The notes below the pieces were generated by a model. The model did not search any database. It was not told the DNA's origin and saw nothing but the letters and a program-made list of their open reading frames with translations. Of a stretch of DNA of 64,000 bases, positions 48,541 through 58,479 are shown piece after piece. Location of the stretch: assembly GCA_009859145.1 (NCBI GenBank), contig VRVR01000016.1, forward strand, positions 317,780-381,779, in the 5' to 3' direction. The number at the start of each line of letters is the position of its first letter. Positions within the stretch are counted from its first letter, which is position 1. Source of the DNA: Andalucia godoyi. Lineage: Eukaryota > Discoba > Jakobea > Jakobida > Andaluciidae. The position numbers were made by a program, and so were the translations under genes.

Positions 48541-49806
48541 TCATGGGAGAATGACCCGCCACCGTGAGCTCCATGACGTCCCTGCCCAGTATCGAAGCCC
48601 AGTCTTTTCAAATTTCAACTGGCTTTTGCCACCCATTTTCTTGTGTGCCAGCTTTTCCAGGTACTTTGGACCCGGGCCGATGCCATGGCAGAGATTCAGA
48701 TACACATTGACATCGCGGGAGATAGCGTGACGCAGCTGGAATGTCTTTCCGAGTCTTTGCAAACCGCTTTTGGACGTGCAAATGGTAAAGCTGTTGCGCT
48801 TGAGGATGAAGCTTCCTCCCCAGGGACATAGCATTGCTCCGTAGATCGGATGTATGCCGACCTTTCGTCCGACGAGGTATCCAAATTCCAGTTGGGGCAG
48901 CGAGCCCCAGACAGCATTGTCGTGGAGCAGAGCCGAAATTTCCCTCCAGTTCTCACAAACCGACTGCTCGTCAAAGGAGAGCGCGGAGGGTTCTCCCGAA
49001 TTCATCGGCAGAAGGGCGTCTGCAGAGTCCTTGTTATGCTGCATCTTGAAGTATGTTGGGCGCCGGAACGATATTCTCCACTTTTCCTCTTCCGTATTCT
49101 CTTCACTCTGCATGACCGGAAACATGTTTCCAAATATCGCGGTATCCTCGCAGATCATCGATGTGCATTTTCGTCTTCCCTTGAGAGCATCTCCCGTCCG
49201 ATCGGATGCTGTGGCAGACCGCGGTCTGTCGTGGTTCGGCAAATCATCACTGGTGAATCCCATGTGGGTGTACATGTACTGTCTCCTCGTAAACAGGAGC
49301 GCCACGTATTTCCGAAAGTCTCGAATCACTGTACTCGATTCGGCCAAGCCCTCTAGTTGCCTGTCGCGCGATGCTTCCAAGCGTGACCTGACAGAGCTCT
49401 GCGGGAGGTCATCTCTCAAAGACGATGCCAAGTATGCATAGCGAAGCGCTTCATTTTCCAAACTGGGCGTCTTGTTCTTGTTCTTCTTTTTCTTCTTTAT
49501 AGTCCGTCCGATTTCCTTCGAGGTCCGCCTGTCGAAGGAAGCGAGGATCAATGATGACATTTTCCTGAGGATTTCCACAAACACTGTCTCTTTCGCAAGC
49601 ATTTCCTCTTCAGAACGACAACCGGCCTTCATCTTCCAAAATCGCTCCATCAACTGACCAATTTCATCACCGTGGTACGGGAACTTTCGCTCTGCCGCCG
49701 TGAACGACAAATGTTTGCACGTCTCAATCAAGCCTTCCAAGGACTCGGAGCCAAATTCTGCAGTGCCGCTTCTTCCACCACCACCACTGTTCTCAAATTG
49801 TAACAT
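48541..49806 (-). CDS. Hypothetical protein, 5' end uncertain
   Basis: 421 aa from the first in-frame ATG (MLQFENSGGGGRSGTAEFGS). The frame is open further 5' to the TAA at 49893-49891, including a protein-like stretch (THIPLPFVEDAVTRIFLWET), so the real start is probably an upstream exon. Lys-rich low complexity (KKKKKNKNK) lies mid-protein. The C-terminal half looks folded (WREISALLHDNAVWGSLPQL, FTICTSKSGLQRLGKTFQLR). No family recognised. Beyond the TAA the same frame continues open to 50241 and carries a cyclic-nucleotide-binding-like motif (see findings). Confidence 0.6.
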   Translation of the reverse strand: MLQFENSGGGGRSGTAEFGSESLEGLIETCKHLSFTAAERKFPYHGDEIGQLMERFWKMKAGCRSEEEMLAKETVFVEILRKMSSLILASFDRRTSKEIGRTIKKKKKNKNKTPSLENEALRYAYLASSLRDDLPQSSVRSRLEASRDRQLEGLAESSTVIRDFRKYVALLFTRRQYMYTHMGFTSDDLPNHDRPRSATASDRTGDALKGRRKCTSMICEDTAIFGNMFPVMQSEENTEEEKWRISFRRPTYFKMQHNKDSADALLPMNSGEPSALSFDEQSVCENWREISALLHDNAVWGSLPQLEFGYLVGRKVGIHPIYGAMLCPWGGSFILKRNSFTICTSKSGLQRLGKTFQLRHAISRDVNVYLNLCHGIGPGPKYLEKLAHKKMGGKSQLKFEKTGLRYWAGTSWSSRWRVILP

Positions 49807-50321
49807 GATTTTGTAAAACTGATATTGCACCGTTTCCCACAGGAAAATGCGAGTGACCGCATCCTCCACGAACGGAAGAGGAATGTGTGTTTATTTTCCC
49901 CCCATTCTCCTTCTCCTCCTTGATTCTCTGGGGAGAGGAGAGGAGAGGAGCGCAGCTTTTCCAAAGCAGTCGCCATGTCCATAGAAGTTCAACTGTTCAA
50001 GTGCCAGAGCACCCCGCTGCCTGCTGTAGAAAACAAATTGCCCATTGAACGTCTTTTCTCGCCTTTTGTTTTCTCGTAGATGACGACGGATTACAGGAGG
50101 AGAGCCCACGGACAGAATGGAACAGCAGAGCGGAAGAGAGAGGAAGCGACAGAGGCCATGGAGAATACGGTTTTTGTCGAAGACCCACAATCGGACGCCA
50201 TGCGAAGACCAAGGACTTCCACTCTGAAAACGAGAAGCCAATCCACATATTCACAGTCGACGACACCCTGCGTCTCCTCCCCGCTGTCGAGCGCTCAGAT
50301 CTTCAATGATGGCACATACAG

Positions 50322-50356
<35 letters not shown>

Positions 50357-50383
50357 TACTGCTGATTTGCTGCGGGAGCACGC
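49807..50383. other. Unresolved region with overlapping coding-like frames
   Basis: Minus strand: the upstream frame 50241-49894 contains YGHGDCFGKAALLSSPLPRE, resembling a cNMP-binding phosphate cassette, in frame with the hypothetical CDS but separated by one TAA. Plus strand: an ATG at 49975 starts 34 codons to a TAG, and the same frame reopens to about 50330. Only one can be real. CA/TA repeat at 50322-50356. Confidence 0.35.
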
Positions 50384-51928
50384 TCAATTCCCTGTGGAAA
50401 TCGACGATCCAACCTCGACTTTTGGATCTAGAACTTGAAAGTACCATTCTTCAAAGGCTGAATACCCTGCTGGGTTAAACTTTGTGATCCTGCGGCATTG
50501 ATAAAGTATCCATTCACCTGCCTTTCGAGATCCTCGAAACATGCGGCCAATCTTGGCCTTTTGCAGGACCATCGCATCGAATATGTCGTGAAAGAACCAC
50601 ATGGTGTCCTCGATGTGAATAAACGCAAACTTGTCTCCGCCAAGTCCGAGAAGCGCTTCCGCCTCTCCCATGGAACTGCATTGCAGCACGGACAATGCTT
50701 CTACATTCACACGAACCGTCATCGATCCAAGACCATGGTACCAGCACGAAACAACGCCGAAAAGATCAGAAGCCACGGAATTCGCTGGGCAATGATCCTC
50801 CATACGAGGCACATCAGTGCCGACAAACATCTTTGCATGTGCAATCGCATCTCTGGAGCAAAGCTCGGTCGCCATCAGCTCGATTTCGTCCAGCATTGGC
50901 TGAAAGTACTCTTTTTTCCCAGATTTTGCAAAGTCGGCAACGACATGCATCATCAGCTGATAAAGCCGCCCTTGATACGAAACCTGGCCACGCAGATCTG
51001 CAGGAAGTGCATTCCACCTGGCTCGAATGACTGAAGTGTAGGACGGCAAGTGCGTCGTCCGGATAATCAACAGCGGATCCGGACAGGAAATTTTCAACTC
51101 AATCGGTCCACCAATCGGCTGTGCCAGCTTGCACTGGTTGTTGGTGTCGCTGGCAGTGTCATTGTGCTGGATGATGCCATTGCTGGGGTTATTGTTCATG
51201 GCGTTCCCGTCCGGGCTGAGCACATTCCGAGATGCTTGCGCATTCGTCTTAGGAGAGCCTTGTGCGGCTGAGACGTGCGTATTAGACGACGCCGAAGGCA
51301 GGGAACTGACAGAAGATGGAATGGCGACGTCAGAAGACACGCTTGTCCGACGTGGACCGTCGAAATCCGGATGAATTGGAAGAATATTACTTCCGGACGC
51401 CGTTTTTCCAAATGAAGGGCCTCCAATGCTCTCCGATGGAGACGTGATCTGTATGCTTCCAGCCGGCGGTGTCTGGAAATTCGAAATCATCTGATTTGCC
51501 AGCACGCCCATCGGATGATGGAGAGCACTAGGCGCCCATTGCAGATGACCAAGGTGGTTCTGGAACTGCCCATTAGAAAATGGAAAAGAAGGCTGCAGAG
51601 CAGAAACTGAATGAATGCTAGAGCCCGTATAGTGCTGCGTCGGAAAGCCTCCAGCACCGGCGGAAACATAGTCTGACGACATGGCAGACCAGTCTCGCTT
51701 CTTGGAAATGTCCATTGTTTGGCGTCTCACCTTTGCACGGAATGTAAATTGCGGATCCGATTGACCTCCCTCAGCCGAATGCTGCTTATCGCAATCCAAC
51801 CCTAACCGCGAGCATCGAAAACACGGTCGGTCGTCCGAGCAGGCCGTCTTTGCCTTCTTGCACGCGGAACAGGCGCTGCGGACGCGGATGTGCCCGGTCA
51901 TAGACTGCTGGGCTGTGGATGCGTTCAT
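50384..51928 (-). CDS. Zn(II)2Cys6 binuclear-cluster transcription regulator
   Basis: 514 aa from MNASTAQQSM. Near the N-terminus Cys20, 23, 30, 36, 39 and 46 (SACSACKKAKTACSDDRPC, then FRCSRLGLDC) form a complete Zn2Cys6 cluster with the basic KKAK loop and the Pro before Cys36. The middle is Ser/Asn/Pro-rich and disordered. The C-terminal ~250 residues are folded (VSYQGRLYQLMMHVVADFAK, FIHIEDTMWFFHDIFDAMVL, FNPAGYSAFEEWYFQVLD) but do not match the fungal-specific transcription factor domain by eye. This family is large in fungi and sporadic in amoebozoans and algae. DNA target unknown. Confidence 0.88.
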   Translation of the reverse strand: MNASTAQQSMTGHIRVRSACSACKKAKTACSDDRPCFRCSRLGLDCDKQHSAEGGQSDPQFTFRAKVRRQTMDISKKRDWSAMSSDYVSAGAGGFPTQHYTGSSIHSVSALQPSFPFSNGQFQNHLGHLQWAPSALHHPMGVLANQMISNFQTPPAGSIQITSPSESIGGPSFGKTASGSNILPIHPDFDGPRRTSVSSDVAIPSSVSSLPSASSNTHVSAAQGSPKTNAQASRNVLSPDGNAMNNNPSNGIIQHNDTASDTNNQCKLAQPIGGPIELKISCPDPLLIIRTTHLPSYTSVIRARWNALPADLRGQVSYQGRLYQLMMHVVADFAKSGKKEYFQPMLDEIELMATELCSRDAIAHAKMFVGTDVPRMEDHCPANSVASDLFGVVSCWYHGLGSMTVRVNVEALSVLQCSSMGEAEALLGLGGDKFAFIHIEDTMWFFHDIFDAMVLQKAKIGRMFRGSRKAGEWILYQCRRITKFNPAGYSAFEEWYFQVLDPKVEVGSSISTGN

Positions 51929-52893
<965 letters not shown>

Positions 52894-54753
52894 ATGGATG
52901 ACGATCCGTCGCATGTGACGAAATCCATGTCAAAAGCACCAGGTAGTTTTGGCAGGACTGCATCCTCAAGTTCTGTACAGCGACTTGGATTGCTGGGGAT
53001 TTCAGAGGATGATATGGTCTACATGATTGATGATAAATTCCCGGAGAACATGGCAGACCTGCGTGCTGTGTTTGACAATGATGTAGAAAACATCCTTCGA
53101 CGGTCTTTTGCCCGGACTGCCCTGTCTCATAAAGCAATTGAGCAGCTCAAGGTTGAAACTCCGTCTTTCCGACAGTATATGGAACACTCCGAAGCTGCGA
53201 ATTGTAATTCATCGGGCGATGACAGCGGCATGCACGCATCGCGCAAACCTTTCTGTTTGCCATCTGAAAAGTACATTTCCTGGGATGTAGATCAGGCATA
53301 TGAGATTCTTGAGTATGAATTTACAGCAGAAGATGATGCTTTCTTGGCTCAGTGCTGTCGTGCGTGCAATTCTTCATCAAGCTCTTCTTCTTCGTCGTCG
53401 TCGTTGTTTGCATCGTCGTCCGCTCCGTTGGCGAGTGCTCAGTGTCCACATAAGAGTCCAATGTCGCTTCGCTCTTCGGCAAAACACGCTGCTGCTGCAT
53501 CTTCGACCCCTTCGATTCGTCGGTGTCGTTCGAGCACAGAAAACGAGGCGCTGGCCGCTGCCGAAGCGCCCGTCACGATGTCTGAAGATGTGTTTGAGTT
53601 CCTGATGGCCTTGTTCGAAAGAGAGTACTTGGACTGGGGATTGCAAGAGGAACAGGATATGGGAAAGAGCATGCGGACTGCAATGGAAGACGACGTGCGC
53701 TGCTGCATCTGCAACGATGGCGCGTCCGCAGAGGGGAATGACATTCTTTTCTGCGATGGATGCAATTGCGCGGTGCATCAGAGATGTTACGGAGTGTTGG
53801 ATCTTCCTCCGGATGGCGTTCCCTGGTTTTGTGATCGATGCAGGGATCCAAACGCCCCCTATGTACGATGTGCATTTTGCCCCTCCCAACTGGGTGCGTT
53901 TAAACGGACAGTTTCACATGCCGTTGGCGCTCGATGGGCCCATGTATCGTGTGCGTTGTGGCTCCCCGAAATATACTTCAAGGATGATGAGAATGTTTGC
54001 GACATTGCAGGATTAAATCACATTGATCCGGATCGCCGAGAGTTGGTTTGCATGTTTTGTCGCTCTACCAGTGCACCGTTTAGTGCGTGCATACAGTGTG
54101 CGTGTGGCAAATGCTGCAATGCGTTTCATGTCTCTTGTGCCTTGGAAAAGGGGATTCCCATGTGGGAAGACAAGTCTGGAGTCAGGAAAGCGTTCTGTCC
54201 GCATCATGCTAGTTCTGCCCCGAGTCAGTTTCGAGACCGAACGGGAAGTGCCCACGTCGGGCATGGTTCCGGCTCGGAAAGACTGACCAAGCGATTGAAA
54301 GAAACTCGATCTGCGGTGCAAAGCGAGATTCATGAATTTTTGCTTCATCCAAAACGGAGAATGCAATTCCACGTTCCAACATCCGTTCGGACGTATACAA
54401 GAAAACAGCTCTTCGAAATTATCGACCTCGTTTACGAGTACTGGAAGCAACGAAAGCAGACGCCAGAAGCAGTCGCACGGCAAAAAGAAATCGACGAACA
54501 GGCCAAGCGAAATGCAGAGCGAGAGAAACTGCGCATTGTCCGCGTCGAGCTCGAGCATTTGCGAATCCTCTGTGACTGTCTCTTACGCCGCGAAAGAAGG
54601 AAGCGAGAGCTGGCGAGAGTCCGCTTGTCGATTGCACTTCATGAGATGGACATGTACGAGGAATTGATTGGAAGTCCTACTTCTGCGCGTTCAAGTGCTG
54701 GGAATCTCTTCACCCCTCCCACAGCAAAAAAGTCCAGGAGGCGCATGTATTGA
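52894..54753 (+). CDS. PHD-zinc knuckle-ePHD (PZP) protein of the JADE/BRPF type
   Basis: 619 aa. An EPL1-like segment (YISWDVDQAYEILEYEFTAE) precedes a poly-Ser linker. From about residue 268: first PHD finger (RCCICNDGASAEGNDILFCD, DGCNCAVHQRCYGV, PWFCDRC), zinc knuckle (VRCAFCPSQLGAFKRT) and extended PHD (WAHVSCALWLPEIYFKDDEN, LVCMFCRS, CCNAFHVSCALEKG). This PZP module defines the JADE, BRPF and AF10/AF17 families, which read H3 tails; JADE/BRPF scaffold HBO1/MOZ acetyltransferases. The C-terminus is helical and basic (LEHLRILCDCLLRRERRKRE) and ends AKKSRRRMY. No bromodomain or PWWP, so JADE-like rather than BRPF. Confidence 0.88.
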   Translation: MDDDPSHVTKSMSKAPGSFGRTASSSSVQRLGLLGISEDDMVYMIDDKFPENMADLRAVFDNDVENILRRSFARTALSHKAIEQLKVETPSFRQYMEHSEAANCNSSGDDSGMHASRKPFCLPSEKYISWDVDQAYEILEYEFTAEDDAFLAQCCRACNSSSSSSSSSSSLFASSSAPLASAQCPHKSPMSLRSSAKHAAAASSTPSIRRCRSSTENEALAAAEAPVTMSEDVFEFLMALFEREYLDWGLQEEQDMGKSMRTAMEDDVRCCICNDGASAEGNDILFCDGCNCAVHQRCYGVLDLPPDGVPWFCDRCRDPNAPYVRCAFCPSQLGAFKRTVSHAVGARWAHVSCALWLPEIYFKDDENVCDIAGLNHIDPDRRELVCMFCRSTSAPFSACIQCACGKCCNAFHVSCALEKGIPMWEDKSGVRKAFCPHHASSAPSQFRDRTGSAHVGHGSGSERLTKRLKETRSAVQSEIHEFLLHPKRRMQFHVPTSVRTYTRKQLFEIIDLVYEYWKQRKQTPEAVARQKEIDEQAKRNAEREKLRIVRVELEHLRILCDCLLRRERRKRELARVRLSIALHEMDMYEELIGSPTSARSSAGNLFTPPTAKKSRRRMY

Positions 54754-54822
54754 GGAAGGTGAGCAACAAGAACAGCAAAAAACAAGAACAGCAACCAAGT
54801 ACATTGAGAACGTAAACAAGAA

Positions 54823-55719
54823 CTAGAAGATGTAAAGACGCGCAAGGAACAATGCTGCCCAGAGCGCTCCCAATATCCGAATTCTCTGTTCCACTTTGGC
54901 GATCGAGTCAGATGCGCGGGAAACGACTGGAAGATGGACAGGGACATCTGGATTCTCCGCAGCGGAGACCGAAGCCGCGACGGCGCTTGCGGAAGGAGCG
55001 TCTTCAATAACTGTGGATTCCAACGGAACCCCAGGCTGGCTAATCGTGGAGCCAACAAAACCTCGGAGACCGTTGTCAGCACCATCGGCATCGGCATCGG
55101 CATTGGCATTAGCATCGGCATCGGCATCGCCAACTCCATCGGCATCCCCGTCAGATACAGACGAGGGAGCAAGAATGCTAAATGGAACAGGCTCCACAGG
55201 ACCGGACGAAGACGACGCGATGCCAGAAGCCCACTCAGTCTTGATCTTTCCGCATTGTGGACAAGAGAAGCTCGTGCTGTCCGCTGCGTACCGACGACGA
55301 ATTTCATCCGGGCAGTTCATAGCACCAATGGATCCCTGATCGGTTTCAGGAAGCATCGACACCAAAGCGACCATTGCAGTCTGTATGCCCCAGGACGGCT
55401 GCCAGTGCTCCGGGTGATAATTGCTAATGCTCAAACAGATCTTTTTCCCCACCTCAAAGCGACCCGAGGGAGTAAGGAAGATGAAGGATGGTGGCTTGAA
55501 AGGATATTCTTCAGGAAGGATCATTCTGCCATGGTAGAATCCGCCTTCATATACAGTATCAGGCGGTCCTCTGAGCGTAAAGTGCCACTCAAACAAATTA
55601 TCATCCAGTGGTTCAATATGAAAATCCGGACTTGGGGAGGCGCGGAGTTCTGCAAGTTCACGCATCAGTCGTTTCACCGACGGAGATTTCGGATTCCAGC
55701 TGGAACCAGCGCGTTCCAT
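54823..55719 (-). CDS. UBE2J: UBC6/UBE2J-type tail-anchored ubiquitin-conjugating enzyme (ERAD E2)
   Basis: 298 aa from MERAGSSWNPKSPSVKRLMR. The N-terminal UBC fold has the UBE2J hallmarks: FEWHFTLRGPPDTVYEGGFY, GRMILPEEYPFKPPSFIFLT, and the active-site region KKICLSISNYHPEHWQPSWG with Cys followed by the Ser/Tyr-His pattern (HPN motif altered). GAMNCPDEIRRRYAADS is typical. A Ser/Ala/Asp-rich linker with an Ala-Asp repeat (encoded at 55083-55147) leads to a C-terminal membrane anchor (ILGALWAALFLARLYIF). It ubiquitinates ERAD substrates at the ER membrane. The start Met is chosen over an upstream non-ATG codon. Confidence 0.93.
   Translation of the reverse strand: MERAGSSWNPKSPSVKRLMRELAELRASPSPDFHIEPLDDNLFEWHFTLRGPPDTVYEGGFYHGRMILPEEYPFKPPSFIFLTPSGRFEVGKKICLSISNYHPEHWQPSWGIQTAMVALVSMLPETDQGSIGAMNCPDEIRRRYAADSTSFSCPQCGKIKTEWASGIASSSSGPVEPVPFSILAPSSVSDGDADGVGDADADANANADADADGADNGLRGFVGSTISQPGVPLESTVIEDAPSASAVAASVSAAENPDVPVHLPVVSRASDSIAKVEQRIRILGALWAALFLARLYIF
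55083..55147. repeat. Coding (GGCATC)n hexamer repeat
   Basis: Imperfect GGCATC units inside UBC6, read on the minus strand as Ala-Asp dipeptides in the linker before the membrane anchor. Confidence 0.88.
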
Positions 55720-56570
55720 GATTTGCAAAGCGACAACAGAAAAAGCTTATTAAAAATGGGGTGGGAGAGTGAGATTTGCACAATACATTAGTTAAAATAG
55801 ACAACAGCAATACGCGTTCGAACAACTATCGGGAAAGCACAAAAAGGAAGATTAAAAAAACAAAAGGGCTCTCCATCTCCGAGAGATCAGGAATGAAACA
55901 CGTGGTCGAAATTTGTCGAGTGTTGCGTGACGTTACATGACCTTTCCCACGTGGGTGTGACGCGCCTACAATATACACTGAACATGCATATATATACGAA
56001 TAGACATGTATATTCAGTCTTGCATCCCGTTTCCGGGAAGGGGATAGGCCCCAGCACGCCTCTCGGCATTCTTCAGATAGATGTTCCGCGCTCCGTTCCC
56101 AATCTCGATCAATCGGTGAGCCACGTTCTCAGCGTGACACGTGGTTCTTGAGAAGGGTGCATTTTGAGTCTGGCGGCCCTAGCTGCAGGCGTAGTGACAC
56201 GTGGTCTCTTAGTAGGTCTGCGGGACCTAGGAGGCCCTGTATCGAGCGGCGTAGCGTCATCCGTGCGCGCTCACGCCCATATTTGAATTAATAAAGTGGA
56301 ACCAACGAATGATAGAATAGATGGCTATGGATGCTGCGCTAAAGAGTGTCGAAAATGCAGAGCCTGTGTCACAGGCTGAATTCTGGCCGAGCGTGCGTAA
56401 GCACGAATTCCTGTGAAGCAAACGTGCTACTGTCGGCCAGTGTCGACCGTGTCTGTTTATATATACTTCCTTCCGTATGCATGCCAATGACGTGTTATTA
56501 TTAAACGGTTTGCGGGCAGACGGAATACAGGCGACTTGCTGCAGCAGAGAGCGCACATAGAAAAAACAAG
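55720..56570. promoter_or_regulatory. Divergent region with four CACGTG boxes and dispersed element copy B
   Basis: 851 bp between UBC6 (minus) and the hypothetical gene (plus). CACGTG palindromes at 55899, 55948, 56138 and 56198; the last two share the longer context GTGACACGTGGT. TGACGTTA lies at 55928. The region also holds the dispersed element (55963-56506). Binding of bHLH or bZIP factors is inference. Confidence 0.45.
55963..56506. repeat. Dispersed non-coding element, copy B (with insertions)
   Basis: Homologous to 25028-25281. Upstream block 55963-55988, core 56301-56377 and 3' block about 56413-56506. Compared with copy A it has about 250 extra bp between upstream block and core, and a 35-bp insertion (56378-56412) bounded by GAATTC at both sides and able to fold on itself (CGTGC-GTAA-GCACG). 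CTGGCCGA (56382) and TCGGCCAG (56433) are complementary. It ends about 65 bp before the ATG of the next gene. Confidence 0.75.
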
Positions 56571-57215
56571 ATGGACCAGTCCAAAGGACTGGAGGTGAGG
56601 AGATGGTCTGTGAGTCACACAGAGGGAATACTGTCGTCTGCGCGTAATTCGGAGGAAATCTCAAGAAATCTGCTGAACAATGCGTTCTTGTCCGACGAGC
56701 AGCTTGGAGTTGTGCTGCAGAAGTGTCCGCCGGAAGTCGCATTGGAAGTGCTGGTATCGCATACATGCTGGAGAAATCGAGCCATTCTGGCATCTTTCGT
56801 CGTCGCTGGTTTGGGTGGTGATGGTGCCAGGGAAGGTGGTGATGGGAGCGCAGCAGACCCGCTGATGCGTCTTCAGATCGAGACAGCAGCGCGACTGGTC
56901 CAGCAAGCGGACCAAACTTCCCGCAGCTCCATGTTACTACGATTGTCGGTTCTCGCTCCGCATTACCCAGATGCACTGACTATCCTTAAGGAATGCCGAC
57001 TGTCTGCACAGGATGCTGCGGACGTCTCAGACATGTGCCTTCTCTATTTCAGGTGGTATGCACTGTCGCTAGTCAACAACAGTCTACACGTCGAAGAAGC
57101 TGAGCTGCACAATCGCAGGGAACTGCTGTGTGCCAAGAAAAATACCAGCGTGCTGTTCGCCGCCCTGCTCGCATCCTATCCACACCAAACAACCGACACA
57201 ATCGAAAAGGCGTAG
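56571..57215 (+). CDS. Hypothetical helical protein
   Basis: 214 aa (MDQSKGLEVRRWSVSHTEGI). Predominantly amphipathic helices (NNAFLSDEQLGVVLQKCPPE, LQIETAARLVQQADQTSRSS, DAADVSDMCLLYFRWYALSL) suggest an all-alpha or HEAT-like repeat fold. Ends in PHQTTDTIEKA. No family recognised. Reading direction is supported by the ATG context, composition and stop; the antisense strand is also open for ~240 codons but is Pro/His-rich and less protein-like. Its promoter region holds dispersed element copy B. Confidence 0.6.
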   Translation: MDQSKGLEVRRWSVSHTEGILSSARNSEEISRNLLNNAFLSDEQLGVVLQKCPPEVALEVLVSHTCWRNRAILASFVVAGLGGDGAREGGDGSAADPLMRLQIETAARLVQQADQTSRSSMLLRLSVLAPHYPDALTILKECRLSAQDAADVSDMCLLYFRWYALSLVNNSLHVEEAELHNRRELLCAKKNTSVLFAALLASYPHQTTDTIEKA

Positions 57216-57283
57216 TTTACCGAATCCAAGTCGAAGTCCAAAAAAGAAAAAAAGGGGAGAAAAAAAGACACATTCAATTTCAA

Positions 57284-57576
57284 TTATTCTTTCTGTTGCC
57301 CACTGGACTTTGGGCTTGCGGCAACTATCCTTTCCAAGAATGACTGAAAAGGCTCGAGAGACCAATCCTTGTAGACTACCCACAGGGATCCGTCGTCCGA
57401 AAATCGGACTTCCACCATCACGCCCTCTACAGAGTATGCTCCGGGAGATTTGCGGGAAACAGACATGCTAAATGGGATTTCGGCCTTTCTTAGAAACCGC
57501 ATCAGCGCTGTATCTAGTGGATCGTCGGGATGCAAATAGGGATATTGCAAATGGGAGCGAACTTCGGCTAATTCCA
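57284..57576 (-). CDS. C-terminal 97 residues of an unidentified protein, cut by N gap
   Basis: Open from the gap edge to a stop at 57284 (LDTALMRFLRKAEIPFSMSV, SVEGVMVEVRFSDDGSLWVV, FLERIVAASPKSSGQQKE). Looks like a folded beta-rich domain end. No family recognised from this fragment. The upstream part must lie in or beyond the gap; a minus-strand frame right of the gap (58702-58480) could be its start but cannot be proved. Confidence 0.55.
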
Positions 57577-58479
57577 NNNNNNNNNNNNNNNNNNNNNNNN
57601 NNNNNNNNNNNNNNNNNNNNNNNNNNNNNNNNNNNNNNNNNNNNNNNNNNNNNNNNNNNNNNNNNNNNNNNNNNNNNNNNNNNNNNNNNNNNNNNNNNNN
57701 NNNNNNNNNNNNNNNNNNNNNNNNNNNNNNNNNNNNNNNNNNNNNNNNNNNNNNNNNNNNNNNNNNNNNNNNNNNNNNNNNNNNNNNNNNNNNNNNNNNN
57801 NNNNNNNNNNNNNNNNNNNNNNNNNNNNNNNNNNNNNNNNNNNNNNNNNNNNNNNNNNNNNNNNNNNNNNNNNNNNNNNNNNNNNNNNNNNNNNNNNNNN
57901 NNNNNNNNNNNNNNNNNNNNNNNNNNNNNNNNNNNNNNNNNNNNNNNNNNNNNNNNNNNNNNNNNNNNNNNNNNNNNNNNNNNNNNNNNNNNNNNNNNNN
58001 NNNNNNNNNNNNNNNNNNNNNNNNNNNNNNNNNNNNNNNNNNNNNNNNNNNNNNNNNNNNNNNNNNNNNNNNNNNNNNNNNNNNNNNNNNNNNNNNNNNN
58101 NNNNNNNNNNNNNNNNNNNNNNNNNNNNNNNNNNNNNNNNNNNNNNNNNNNNNNNNNNNNNNNNNNNNNNNNNNNNNNNNNNNNNNNNNNNNNNNNNNNN
58201 NNNNNNNNNNNNNNNNNNNNNNNNNNNNNNNNNNNNNNNNNNNNNNNNNNNNNNNNNNNNNNNNNNNNNNNNNNNNNNNNNNNNNNNNNNNNNNNNNNNN
58301 NNNNNNNNNNNNNNNNNNNNNNNNNNNNNNNNNNNNNNNNNNNNNNNNNNNNNNNNNNNNNNNNNNNNNNNNNNNNNNNNNNNNNNNNNNNNNNNNNNNN
58401 NNNNNNNNNNNNNNNNNNNNNNNNNNNNNNNNNNNNNNNNNNNNNNNNNNNNNNNNNNNNNNNNNNNNNNNNNNNNNNN
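57577..58479. other. Assembly gap (903 N)
   Basis: Run of undetermined bases. Its right edge begins in a GA/GT microsatellite (58480-58508), a likely cause of the assembly break. The true length may differ. Confidence 0.99.

Noticed and set aside
56257-56976. 239-codon minus-strand frame through dispersed element copy B
   Set aside because: Mostly antisense to the plus-strand gene at 56571; only the element-derived end has any conservation, and copy A has a stop in that frame.
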